A stretch of DNA of 40,245 bases from an uncultured Candidatus Saccharibacteria bacterium (GTDB taxonomy: Bacteria > Patescibacteriota > Saccharimonadia > Saccharimonadales > Saccharimonadaceae), in NCBI GenBank assembly GCA_948623715.1, contig CAPHDI010000010.1:1-40245 (forward strand), in the 5' to 3' direction. A model generated the notes under the pieces. The model was not told where the DNA came from. It did not search any database and saw only the letters and a program-made list of their open reading frames with translations. A program made the position numbers and the translations under genes. Shown one piece after another: positions 23,704-30,555 of this stretch. Positions within the stretch are counted from its first letter, which is position 1, and the number at the start of each line of letters is the position of its first letter.

Positions 23704-25287
23704 CTAGAACGGTGAATCTGCTTTTATTTCTCGTACATCTCCCATTATATCAGAAATTTTGGAAAGTGTAGCGTCTTTGGGGGTTTGACGCTCGCCAGCT
23801 TCGTGAATCTCGAAAGTAAGACCACCGAGATGACGAGCAAGAATCTGGCTATTGCCAGGTTTTTCGAGAATACTCTTCGTGAGCTTATGTTCAGGGTAGA
23901 TATGGAGGACGTCGCCGACTAGTTCATAGTCAGATTTTTGGAGTTGGGCGCCGATAGCGCCGTTGTCGTCTTTGACGGTGGTGAGGAAGTTTTCCCAGTC
24001 GAAAGTACCGTCAGAGCTAACGGGGGCGAAAGTGGCGTTCAAGGTAGCGGGGTCGGTCGGAGTCTCGGAGGCGTCATCTTTCGGGGCGGTGGCAGGCATG
24101 CTACGGGCGATGCGGGCGGCCTGCTCTGCGGCTTTGCGCTTGGCGATGAGCTGATCGCGGATGGAGTTATGCGGCTCTTTGGCTGGCTCCGGGGCGTCGG
24201 AGGCGCTTTGGGCTGATGGTTTGGTTGGTTGAGGGGCTGGCTCTTGTGCTAGTTTGGCAGGGTCTGTCGGTTGGCTGGCGGGGGCGGTTGGTCGAGGTAC
24301 TGATGTGGTCGACTGGACGGTCGGTTGCGGGGCCGAGGTAGGACTATTTTGCGTACTGAGCAGTGCGAGAAGTAGACGAGCTTCGGGGTAAGGAGGCTGG
24401 ACATCGGGAAGCTGACCGAGGAGCGGGAGCCGCTCGGGGCGGGGGTCGGAGATAATACGCTCAAGGAGTTCGGAGGCGATAATCTCCGGCTTCAGGCCGT
24501 TATTAAGGAGGGTTTTAAGAGATTGCTGGAGGGTAGCGGTATCATGCGCGGCGTAGGCCGAGAGGAGATCGGTAAGGGATTGATCCTGAGGGAGGCCGAG
24601 GGCGTTTTCGAGAAGGTCGGCAGTAATTTCGGTGTCTTTACTGTCGGCGAGAGTGGCAACTTGATCGAGAAGGCTCATTGAATCGCGGAAAGATCCGCCA
24701 CCGCGACGGACGACAAGTCTCAGGGCGTCGTCGGTAATGTTAATTCCTTCTTTCTCGGCGACTTTTTGGAGATATTGAAGCATAATTTCGGGGTCGGCGA
24801 GACGAAAAGTGAAAACTTGCGTGCGTGAGGAGATAGTAATCGGGACTTTGTGTGCGTCGGTGGTTGCCATGATGAAAATCACGTGTTCGGGCGGCTCTTC
24901 TAGGGTCTTAAGTAAGGCGTTGGAAGCGGACTTGGTCAGCATGTGGACTTCGTCGATGATGTAGACTTTGTATTTACCCTTCGTCGGGGCGATGACGGCT
25001 TTTTCGCGGAGTTCGCGGATGTTGTCGACGCCGGTATTCGAAGCGGCATCAATCTCAATGATATCGAGATAATTATCTTCGACTTCGTAATCGAAATCGT
25101 TGACGGCGTGCGCAAAAATCCGGGCGACGGAAGTCTTCCCGGTGCCGCGGGGGCCGATAAAAAGATAGGCATGACCAATCTTGCCTTGCTGAAGAGAATT
25201 CGTAAGTGCGTCGGTAACTTGAGACTGCCCAACGACGTCGGTGAGCTTCGTGGGGCGGTATTTACGGTAGAGGACTTTGCGGCTCAT
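23704..25287 (-). CDS. dnaX: DNA polymerase III subunit gamma/tau (DnaX)
   Basis: 527 aa clamp-loader ATPase. LYRKYRPTKLTDVVGQSQV, Walker A GPRGTGKTSVARIFA, IIEIDAASNTGVDNIRELREKA, Walker B YKVYIIDEVHMLTKSASNALLKTLEEPP, sensor I FIMATTDAHKVP, SRTQVFTFRL, and RRGGGSFRDSMSLLDQVA with GxRD-type sensor II. The four-Cys zinc module that normally lies between ARIFA and IEIDAAS is missing; only AHAVNDFDYEVEDNYLD remains. Residues about 315-400 are a Pro/Ala/Thr-rich linker, then a C-terminal tau-like domain (FDWENFLTTVKDDNGAIGAQLQKS). The ATG directly follows the preceding stop (TAGATG), so it is translationally coupled. Confidence 0.95.
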   Translation of the reverse strand: MSRKVLYRKYRPTKLTDVVGQSQVTDALTNSLQQGKIGHAYLFIGPRGTGKTSVARIFAHAVNDFDYEVEDNYLDIIEIDAASNTGVDNIRELREKAVIAPTKGKYKVYIIDEVHMLTKSASNALLKTLEEPPEHVIFIMATTDAHKVPITISSRTQVFTFRLADPEIMLQYLQKVAEKEGINITDDALRLVVRRGGGSFRDSMSLLDQVATLADSKDTEITADLLENALGLPQDQSLTDLLSAYAAHDTATLQQSLKTLLNNGLKPEIIASELLERIISDPRPERLPLLGQLPDVQPPYPEARLLLALLSTQNSPTSAPQPTVQSTTSVPRPTAPASQPTDPAKLAQEPAPQPTKPSAQSASDAPEPAKEPHNSIRDQLIAKRKAAEQAARIARSMPATAPKDDASETPTDPATLNATFAPVSSDGTFDWENFLTTVKDDNGAIGAQLQKSDYELVGDVLHIYPEHKLTKSILEKPGNSQILARHLGGLTFEIHEAGERQTPKDATLSKISDIMGDVREIKADSPF

Positions 25288-25806
25288 CTATAGAGCGGCC
25301 TCGACGGCGGCCCAGGCGGCTTGGTCGTTGTTGGCGGGGATGATCGCGGAGACTTGGCTGCCTTCGCGGAGGTGGAAGTAAGTCACGGAGGCGTAGAGTA
25401 CCTCGTACTCGCGACCGGAAACTTCAATGTAATACTTATCGTCATGATGGACGAGTGTACCGATAACGGTGCGGCGCTCAACAGGGCCGATCTGCTTGTA
25501 AAGAAAACGACCTTCAGGGGTAATAGTGAGCTTCAGGATGTCGCCCTCGACGAGCTTGGACTTCGAAGCGTAATTCGCAGGGACAGGGTAATTCTTCCCG
25601 TCAGGACCGATCATAATCTGGCCATCGAAGACGCCTTCGATGATTTTTCCATCAGGGCTGCTAACTACAGTTTCGCGAGGAGCAGTGATTGCATCGCCGT
25701 CGCCTAAAACTGAGATTAATAATTCTTTGGCGGCAGCAAGATTCGTCTCGGCCTCTTGAATCAGGCCGCGCAGTCGCTTGATTTGTTTTTCTGGTAATTC
25801 AGACAT
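25288..25806 (-). CDS. conserved small protein of unknown function, coupled to dnaX
   Basis: 172 aa, not recognised. An N-terminal helix (about 5-38, EKQIKRLRGLIQEAETNLAAAKELLISVL) looks like a short coiled coil. Residues about 50-110 (IIEGVFDGQIMIGPDGKNYPVPANYASKSKLVEGDILKLTITPEGRFLYKQIGPVERRTVIGTL) read as a beta-rich barrel, OB/RNA-binding-like, and 115-172 (DKYYIEVSGREYEVLYASVTYFHLREGSQVSAIIPAN) as a second small beta domain. It has no signal or membrane segment and is probably cytoplasmic. Position before dnaX-dnaB suggests a replication or nucleic-acid role, but that is context only. Start ATG with a weak GAGG SD. Confidence 0.7.
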   Translation of the reverse strand: MSELPEKQIKRLRGLIQEAETNLAAAKELLISVLGDGDAITAPRETVVSSPDGKIIEGVFDGQIMIGPDGKNYPVPANYASKSKLVEGDILKLTITPEGRFLYKQIGPVERRTVIGTLVHHDDKYYIEVSGREYEVLYASVTYFHLREGSQVSAIIPANNDQAAWAAVEAAL

Positions 25807-25856
25807 AACCTCGCATCCCGTCCGTAATTAACTTATATTTCTACTATCATGATACC

Positions 25857-26013
25857 GCGCCCGAGGTCAAAAGTCAACTGCGAATTTCGGAGGTTTTCCA
25901 CTGGAATTACGGCGGTGGAGGCAAAAGTGTTGTAAAAATTACATGGATTTACATCTTGAATTTTTTGCGGAATAAGCTTATGCAGGAAACGGAGGGTATA
26001 TGGGCGATGGAGA
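25857..26013. other. gene-free stretch upstream of the 25806 gene
   Basis: No convincing ORF or RNA gene. It contains one copy of the GTTGTAAAAATTACA motif (25930-25944) and, at 25846-25854, a short dyad TATCATGATA. The promoter of the dnaX unit should be here but no clear -35/-10 pair is visible. Confidence 0.4.
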
Positions 26014-26041
26014 AAATAAAAACCTCCGCCGGGGGCGGAGG
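26014..26041 (-). terminator. intrinsic terminator of the 26049 gene
   Basis: CCTCCGCC, short loop, GGCGGAGG (plus 26034-26041 with 26023-26030), then TTTTTATTT on the minus strand. Confidence 0.85.
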
Positions 26042-26048
26042 GTAGAGC

Positions 26049-26630
26049 TTAGCTGGCAGCGGGTATGGTTTGGCGAAACTTACGGTAGCCGTGGAGGTCG
26101 AGGATGACTATGGTGGCTATGGTAGCAGGAATGAGGATGGCGAAGCCGAGGATGAAGGCACTGATGGCGTTGTGGACTTGCTCAACGGAGAAGCCGAGCT
26201 CGGTCAGCCGGAAATAGATCCAGCCGGCTAGCTTGGCGCCGAAAGTGTCGTTGATGGCTTCGGGGGCGATCTGAAATTCTTCGATGCGGCCAACGTAGCT
26301 GGCGGTATAGTCAGCGTCGATGGCGACGGAAAAAGACGAGGGATCGTGGGGATAGAGGACGTAGGTGCCGCCAGGCAGGCGCATTACGCCGTGGGCGGTG
26401 AGGGCGAGGGTGCCGGGCTGAGCGGGGGAGAGATCTTGCCAACTGAGGGTGCGGTCGAGGTCGTAATCGGTGATGCCGAGGCGAATCTGGTAATTCCCCT
26501 CGTCGGTGAGAGCGAAGATCGGGGTCTCGCTGAGGGTCTGGATTTCTTCTGTGAGGTCGTTGAATTTCTCAGACGGGAGATAGCTGGTGACATAGGGCGC
26601 GGAGTTCTCCTCGCCTTTGACGATCTCCAT
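26049..26630 (-). CDS. membrane protein of unknown function, downstream part of a probably frameshifted gene
   Basis: 193 codons from ATG 26630. The extracytoplasmic-type region (residues 1-125, MEIVKGEENSAPYVTSYLPSEKFNDL to YTASYVGRIEEFQIAPEAIND) is followed by one TM span at about 158-182 (ISAFILGFAILIPATIATIVILDL) and a short basic tail. No SD precedes ATG 26630. A strong SD and promoter precede ATG 26736, whose frame encodes a clear TM helix and runs into this ORF one base out of phase. Removing one T from the TTTT at 26634-26637 would fuse them as FILCFTMEIVKG. So the native protein is probably TM - outer domain - TM, like the 33143 gene. Function not recognised. Confidence 0.6.
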   Translation of the reverse strand: MEIVKGEENSAPYVTSYLPSEKFNDLTEEIQTLSETPIFALTDEGNYQIRLGITDYDLDRTLSWQDLSPAQPGTLALTAHGVMRLPGGTYVLYPHDPSSFSVAIDADYTASYVGRIEEFQIAPEAINDTFGAKLAGWIYFRLTELGFSVEQVHNAISAFILGFAILIPATIATIVILDLHGYRKFRQTIPAAS

Positions 26631-26736
26631 GGTAAAAGCAAAGGATGAAGGCCGCGAAGAGTGCGTAGCAGGCCGTTGCGAGCAGATAGCCGACGACTCG
26701 GTTGACTCTTGCTTGGGCAGAATATGAAAATTTCAT
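26569..26736 (-). CDS. N-terminal membrane-anchor ORF, upstream part of the frameshifted gene
   Basis: 55 codons from ATG 26736, with SD GAGGAGGG 6 nt upstream and a cassette-type promoter (26856-26828). Residues 1-12 are basic/polar and about 14-36 are a TM helix (VVGYLLATACYALFAAFILCF). After that the frame reads junk (HGDRQRRGELRALC) while the neighbouring frame continues with sensible protein, so this is the true start of the gene whose body is 26049-26630. The break could be a sequencing or assembly error, a real mutation, phase variation in the T-run or programmed slippage. Confidence 0.6.
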   Translation of the reverse strand: MKFSYSAQARVNRVVGYLLATACYALFAAFILCFYHGDRQRRGELRALCHQLSPV

Positions 26737-26762
26737 GAGTTTCCCTCCTCAAAAATTGACAC

Positions 26763-26815
26763 AAAATCTAGCCTTTAATGCTAAGCTGAAAGGTGCGTAG
26801 GACTAGATTTTGTAG
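26763..26815 (-). promoter_or_regulatory. leader hairpin between promoter and SD
   Basis: ACAAAATCTAGTCC pairs with GGCTAGATTTTGT (13-14 bp, wobble legal on the minus strand). It begins a few bases after the predicted +1 (26821) and ends just before the SD. Confidence 0.55.
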
Positions 26816-26827
26816 TCTTATGTCTTC

Positions 26828-26856
26828 ATTGTAGCACAGAAAGTTGATTTTGTCAA
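26828..26856 (-). promoter_or_regulatory. strong cassette promoter (minus strand)
   Basis: TTGACA, 17-bp spacer ending TGTGC, TACAAT (hexamer 26833-26828), GAAGAC. Confidence 0.8.
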
Positions 26857-26938
26857 TAGTTCTAACGCTTATTTTTGAAGAACCTTGGAAGGGGCGCCAT
26901 AGATGGAGCCAAAACTCTGCCGCTTAGCATAAATAGTA

Positions 26939-26967
26939 TTGACTTTTTAGGAAAAGTGTGCTATAAT
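26939..26967 (+). promoter_or_regulatory. strong cassette promoter 2
   Basis: TTGACT, 17-bp spacer ending TGTGC, TATAAT (26962-26967), GGAGGT, +1 at A26974. The leader to 27059 holds a GATTTT/AAAATC hairpin. Confidence 0.85.
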
Positions 26968-27059
26968 GGAGGTATAGATGTAGGATTTTAGTAAAAATCG
27001 GGCATTTGAACCTTTAGGTATCTAGGTAATAGGTTAATCAAAAATCAGATGGAGGGGTA

Positions 27060-27758
27060 ATGATGAAGCAAACAGTTAATTCCGTAACGTCTTCGCAGGA
27101 GGGCAAAACTTCGACGATCCGCGGATGGAGGCTGGTCGGCAGGATCATTCTGGGTATGTTGGCACTGGCGTCTCTGTATGTGACATTCGGCGGGGGCGAT
27201 AAGGCGATAAGGCATGCGATCTGGGAATATCAGTGTGACCATGCAACTTTCGAGTTTATCCATGGTAAGAACAATGAGAAAAACTCCATGCACGGTACGA
27301 TTGGTTTCCTGGCTGGACGGAGTGGCGATGATTCCAGAGACGCCTTTGCGCTGTCGCGATCGGTGGTTATCGGTCCCTTTGCGGAGTTTCCGGAAAACGT
27401 AATGCTCAATTTTGATGCCACGTCTGTGCGCGGCATAGCGCTGGCTCTGACGGAGCAGAATGTAAGGGTGATCGGATCATGTCGTATCGACGAAACGAAG
27501 GAACACCGGTATTGGTATAGCAAGGATAGTGATAATCAGGCCATCGGCATCCGGACGGAGCGCTACTGGGACGGGTATTATCTCAATATCAAGCTTTACG
27601 AAAACATCGGCGTGTTGAGCGGCGATGAAGGAGAAGATGATATTGCGTATCATGCGATTTGGGATTACTATGAGAGTGAAGTGCGAAAGCCGGATGGATG
27701 TGAGATTTTCAACTTCTCTTACGAGGATGGTGAGCTGGTTTGTGAGTCGATGAAGTGA
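27060..27758 (+). CDS. single-pass membrane protein with outer domain, function unknown
   Basis: 232 aa, not recognised. A 30-residue polar N-terminus leads to one TM span at about 31-52 (LVGRIILGMLALASLYVTF), then about 180 residues of soluble, acidic and aromatic sequence (HATFEFIHGKNNEKNSMHG, RVIGSCRIDETKEHRYWYSKD, a closing CEIFNFSYEDGELVCES with two Cys). Predicted topology is N-in with the domain outside. Two ATGs are adjacent; with SD GGAGGGG so close, 27063 is the better-spaced start. Monocistronic with its own promoter and terminator, convergent with rplL. The SD block GGGGTAAT is shared with the 29356 and 36457 genes. Confidence 0.75.
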   Translation: MMKQTVNSVTSSQEGKTSTIRGWRLVGRIILGMLALASLYVTFGGGDKAIRHAIWEYQCDHATFEFIHGKNNEKNSMHGTIGFLAGRSGDDSRDAFALSRSVVIGPFAEFPENVMLNFDATSVRGIALALTEQNVRVIGSCRIDETKEHRYWYSKDSDNQAIGIRTERYWDGYYLNIKLYENIGVLSGDEGEDDIAYHAIWDYYESEVRKPDGCEIFNFSYEDGELVCESMK

Positions 27759-27769
27759 TTACCTAACGC

Positions 27770-27793
27770 GGGCGCCTACGGGCGCCCTTTTTT
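27770..27793 (+). terminator. intrinsic terminator of the 27060 gene
   Basis: GGGCGCC, TACG tetraloop (UNCG type), GGCGCCC, six T. Confidence 0.93.
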
Positions 27794-27828
27794 ATGTCCG
27801 AGGATGAAGTGTCAAGTAATTTGGTAAC

Positions 27829-27859
27829 AAAAAGTGAGCCTCGGATGAGACTCACTTTT
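27829..27859 (-). terminator. intrinsic terminator of rplJ-rplL
   Basis: AAAAGTGAGTCTC, ATCC loop, GAGGCTCACTTTTTG on the minus strand, 28 bp after the rplL stop. Confidence 0.88.
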
Positions 27860-27886
27860 CTACGACTTGTTAGCATGAAATGGAAA

Positions 27887-28267
27887 TTAAGCGAGCTCGA
27901 CAGTCGCGCCAGCTTCTTCCAAGGTTTTCTTCATGGTTTCTGCGTCAGCCTTGGCAACCTTTTCCTTGACGGTAGCAGGAGCACCATCAACGATAGCCTT
28001 AGCTTCACCGAGGCCGAGGCCGGTGATTTCCTTGACAGCCTTGATGACGGCGATCTTCTGAGCGCCAGCGTCTTTCAAGACAACGTCAAATTCAGATTTG
28101 CCTTCGTCGGCAGCAGCGCCACCGTCGGCAGGAGCAGCAGCGACAGCGACTGCAGCAGCAGCCGGCTCGATGCCGTATTCATCTTTAAGAACGTTTTTGA
28201 GTTCGTTGACCTCGAGGATGGTCATGTTGACCAACTGTTCGGCCAATGCTTTGATATCTGTAGCCAT
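27887..28267 (-). CDS. rplL: 50S ribosomal protein L7/L12
   Basis: 126 aa stalk protein that recruits and activates translation GTPases. N-terminal dimerisation helix region (MATDIKALAEQLVNMTILEVNELKNVLKDEYGI), Ala-rich hinge (AAAAVAVAAAPADGGAAADEG) and C-terminal domain KSEFDVVLKDAGAQKIAVIKAVKEITGLGLGEAKAIVDGAPATVKEKVAKADAETMKKTLEEAGATVELA, all canonical. SD AAAGGA 9 nt upstream. It follows rplJ by 46 bp in the usual rplJL pair; rpoB is not downstream here. Confidence 0.98.
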   Translation of the reverse strand: MATDIKALAEQLVNMTILEVNELKNVLKDEYGIEPAAAAVAVAAAPADGGAAADEGKSEFDVVLKDAGAQKIAVIKAVKEITGLGLGEAKAIVDGAPATVKEKVAKADAETMKKTLEEAGATVELA

Positions 28268-28313
28268 AATTATAATCCTTTGTAAGTTAAAATTAATTGT
28301 GATTGATTGCTAA

Positions 28314-28835
28314 TTAGTTTGCCTTTGCTTCCAAACCGGAAATAATCCCGGAAAGGCCACCAGACAGACCGGAAATAGTATCGGTAGCTGGGGAGAGAAG
28401 CTGTGCGACGACCTGAGCGATGAGCTCGTTTTTGCTTGGCATCTTAGCGAGGGTGTTGATTTCATCCTCGGCCATAGCCTTACCGCTGTCGTTGAAGCCG
28501 CCAGCGAGGACGAGAGCTGGGTGAGTCTTTGCAAACTCAGCTAAGACCTTCGCAGGAGCGACTTCGTCGCTGTCGGAAATCGCGTAGACGAGCTGACCGG
28601 TTAGGCCGGTAGTGTCGGTGTCTTTGTAGACGGCGATCTCTTGCATAGCGACGCGCACGAGACGATTTTTGACGACCTTGATCTTGACGCCAGCTTCACG
28701 GGCAGCTTTGCGAAGTTCTTGCAATTCTGCGACAGTGAGGCCCTGGTAACGAGCGTAAGCAGTGAGCTTCGCGTCGTTCAAGAGGCTCGTCAAATCAGCA
28801 ACCAAAGTATCTTTTTTCGCTTTTGAAATTGCCAT
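28314..28835 (-). CDS. rplJ: 50S ribosomal protein L10
   Basis: 173 aa base of the L7/L12 stalk. The N-terminal rRNA-binding domain has MAISKAKKDTLVADLTSLLNDAKLTAYARYQGLTVAELQELRKAAREAGVKIKVVKNRLVRVA, and then GLTGQLVYAISDSDEVAPAKVLAEFAKTHPALVLAGGF. The C-terminal helix (LIAQVVAQLLSPATDTISGLSGGLSGIISGLEAK) binds L7/L12 dimers. SD AAGGA before the ATG. Expression is probably autoregulated by the L10-(L7/L12) complex binding the leader at 28836-28966. Confidence 0.97.
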   Translation of the reverse strand: MAISKAKKDTLVADLTSLLNDAKLTAYARYQGLTVAELQELRKAAREAGVKIKVVKNRLVRVAMQEIAVYKDTDTTGLTGQLVYAISDSDEVAPAKVLAEFAKTHPALVLAGGFNDSGKAMAEDEINTLAKMPSKNELIAQVVAQLLSPATDTISGLSGGLSGIISGLEAKAN

Positions 28836-28966
28836 AAAAATCCTTGGTTATTTTTAATAAAATCTGCTAACAAGTTGTTAAATATCGTTACCCACAAGAC
28901 CCCTAAGAGAATTCTTCGGTAGCATGATTAAGAGTATGATCCTCCGCCACTGTCTTTAGAATAACT
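28836..28966 (-). promoter_or_regulatory. ribosomal protein L10 leader
   Basis: A 131-nt leader from predicted +1 (28966; -10 TATAAT 28978-28973, weak TTGCAT -35). It contains AGACAGTGGCGGAGG, later GCTACCGAAGAATTC, then CTTGTGGGTAACGAT, resembling the conserved L10-binding stem with internal loop found before rplJ in many bacteria. Confidence 0.65.
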
Positions 28967-29013
28967 GATTACATTATATCAAAGATTGGGAAAAATGCAA
29001 GTTTTGTAGATAG

Positions 29014-29104
29014 TTTTATCACGCAAATACGCTTTTCGTCGGACCGCTCCGGGCCGCTCAGGCCGAGTCTTCATGTCCTTCGAAAAGGTATTTGCGTGAT
29101 AAAA
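29014..29104. repeat. 91-bp inverted-repeat element
   Basis: Arms 29014-29030 (ttttatcacgcaaatac) and 29088-29104 are perfect 17-bp complements. The stem continues with CTTTTCG/CGAAAAG and GGAC/GTCC, and the loop contains a GGCC/GGCC pair. It lies between the rplJ promoter and cassette promoter 3, with no ORF. It could be a small mobile-element relic, a non-coding RNA hairpin or a bidirectional barrier. Confidence 0.7.
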
Positions 29105-29157
29105 TTTCAGTAAAAACATAATTTTAAGGTTATTTTAAGAAAATAAGAGGCTGTACC

Positions 29158-29186
29158 TTGACAAAAATAAGCATGTGTGCTATAAT
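29158..29186 (+). promoter_or_regulatory. strong cassette promoter 3
   Basis: TTGACA, 17-bp spacer ending TGTGC, TATAAT (29181-29186), GGAAGT, +1 at A29193; the leader to 29355 is 163 nt. Confidence 0.85.
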
Positions 29187-29238
29187 GGAAGTATATAGTA
29201 GTGTTGCCTAGGTTCGTTAATATTCTGGAGAAAGGAAA

Positions 29239-29320
29239 ATGTCGAGAATGTCCTAACTATAACTGGAAACTGTAGAATCCGAGGTGGATGTATGACGGAA
29301 ATCTGATGATCGTTCACTAG
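29239..29320 (+). other. possible short upstream ORFs in the leader
   Basis: ATG 29239 encodes MSRMS then stop, preceded by GGAGAAAGGA. ATG 29288 (MYDGNLMIVH) and 29292 (MTEI) follow a GAGG. They may be leader peptides affecting the downstream gene, or chance. Confidence 0.3.
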
Positions 29321-29355
29321 AAGTTTAGTTAAAAGATTAGGAAGGGGTAATCTGA

Positions 29356-30405
29356 ATGAAACTGAGCAAAATTATCGATGCACTGCTGTGTGGCGTGATC
29401 CTGGTACTGATCTGGCATCTGCTGACGCCGGGCGAGATAACGTTAAATGTCTTGCTGATGAAGGCGGTAGCGAGCATGGCGGTGATCGTGGTGTTCGTGA
29501 AGTTTTCCCTGGTGAGACTGCCGGAGGCGCTGATTGCGCTGGTGAAGAGGATCCGCTGTCTAATTGCAACTGGGACGAAGAAATTCTTCTCTTGGGCGAT
29601 CGGTGCAGATGTGGGCTGGCTGATGAATACGGTTGCTACTTCTGAGCGCATGAAGGTTCAGGTGAAGGTCTATTGGCGACGTCTGGCGGTGGCAGTCTGC
29701 AGTGCCGCAGTCTTGTTTGTGACTGTGAGTACTTATTTGTACCATTTTCGTCTAATCTTAGCGTTGTGCGCATTGATCGCGGTGATGGCGTATCTCACGG
29801 TCGTCGGGGCTTTTGCGTTAGATATTGGCCTTGAAAATGAAAAATCATTGGATCATGCTACTGTCGTCGCGATGTTGGTGGTCTGGTTTGTGCAGGGAGT
29901 CATCTTGGTGCTGCAGTTGGGGGACGCGGTCTTTGAGAAGGTGTTTGGCTCGCCGGAGAGCACCAAGATGCTGTACCTGATGCGCGATCGAGGGCCGGAA
30001 TGGTATCAGCTCAAGTATACGCTTGCTTTCGACGACTGCTCGCTGGAGCTGGCGCCGGCGCACATCTTGATGATCGTGGCGGGACTGGTGACGCTGCTCT
30101 ACGTCGCACGGACGTGCATGACGTTGAGCGAATTTGCGGAGCTGGCGCATGCCTCGGTGATGCAGAAGAAGCTGGAGGAGATAGACTGTCCGGTGTGTCA
30201 GGGCACTGGCGAAATTGACGGTCGGCCATGTCGACGTTGTAATGGTAACGGTATTCTGGCAGTCGATCGGAGCAAAGAATGCAAATTCTGTAACGGTACG
30301 GGGATCTTTAATAATGGTGCCTGTCCGTATTGCTTCGGGAGCGGCTTTGACACGATGAGTTACTGCGGTGAGCGGGACGATTTGCCGCCGGATGGACGGG
30401 GGTGA
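29356..30405 (+). CDS. membrane protein with C-terminal DnaJ-type zinc-finger repeats
   Basis: 349 aa. Hydrophobic spans occur at about residues 8-50 (two, ALLCGVILVLIWHLL and AVASMAVIVVFVKFSL), 115-155 (VAVCSAAVLFVTVSTY, LILALCALIAVMAYLTVV), 170-190 (ATVVAMLVVWFVQGVILVLQL) and 235-250 (HILMIVAGLVTLLYVA). The C-terminal 70 residues carry four CxxCxGxG units: CPVCQGTG, CRRCNGNG, CKFCNGTG, CPYCFGSG. This is the two-zinc module of DnaJ/Hsp40 without a J-domain. It may serve as a membrane-tethered chaperone or thiol platform; function is inferred only. SD AGGAAGGGG before the ATG; own promoter and terminator. Confidence 0.8.
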   Translation: MKLSKIIDALLCGVILVLIWHLLTPGEITLNVLLMKAVASMAVIVVFVKFSLVRLPEALIALVKRIRCLIATGTKKFFSWAIGADVGWLMNTVATSERMKVQVKVYWRRLAVAVCSAAVLFVTVSTYLYHFRLILALCALIAVMAYLTVVGAFALDIGLENEKSLDHATVVAMLVVWFVQGVILVLQLGDAVFEKVFGSPESTKMLYLMRDRGPEWYQLKYTLAFDDCSLELAPAHILMIVAGLVTLLYVARTCMTLSEFAELAHASVMQKKLEEIDCPVCQGTGEIDGRPCRRCNGNGILAVDRSKECKFCNGTGIFNNGACPYCFGSGFDTMSYCGERDDLPPDGRG

Positions 30406-30454
30406 TATTGTGATTAAATGTGCTTACGAGCGAGGCAGGTAACTTTCTTCAGCA

Positions 30455-30484
30455 CCCCCCAGAGAGATCTGGGGGGTATTTTTT
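30455..30484 (+). terminator. intrinsic terminator of the 29356 gene
   Basis: CCCCCCAG, AGAGAT loop, CTGGGGGG, TATTTTTT. Confidence 0.93.
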
Positions 30485-30524
30485 GTTCTGACGTATTTTT
30501 GTAATGTTGATTGTATGAGGATGA

Positions 30525-30548
30525 AGAAAAGCCCCTCTGGGGAGGGGC
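30525..30548 (-). terminator. intrinsic terminator of the 30556 gene
   Basis: GCCCCTC, CCCA loop, GAGGGGC on the minus strand, then TTTTCTTC; 8 bp after the stop. Confidence 0.8.
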
Positions 30549-30555
30549 GTGATGG

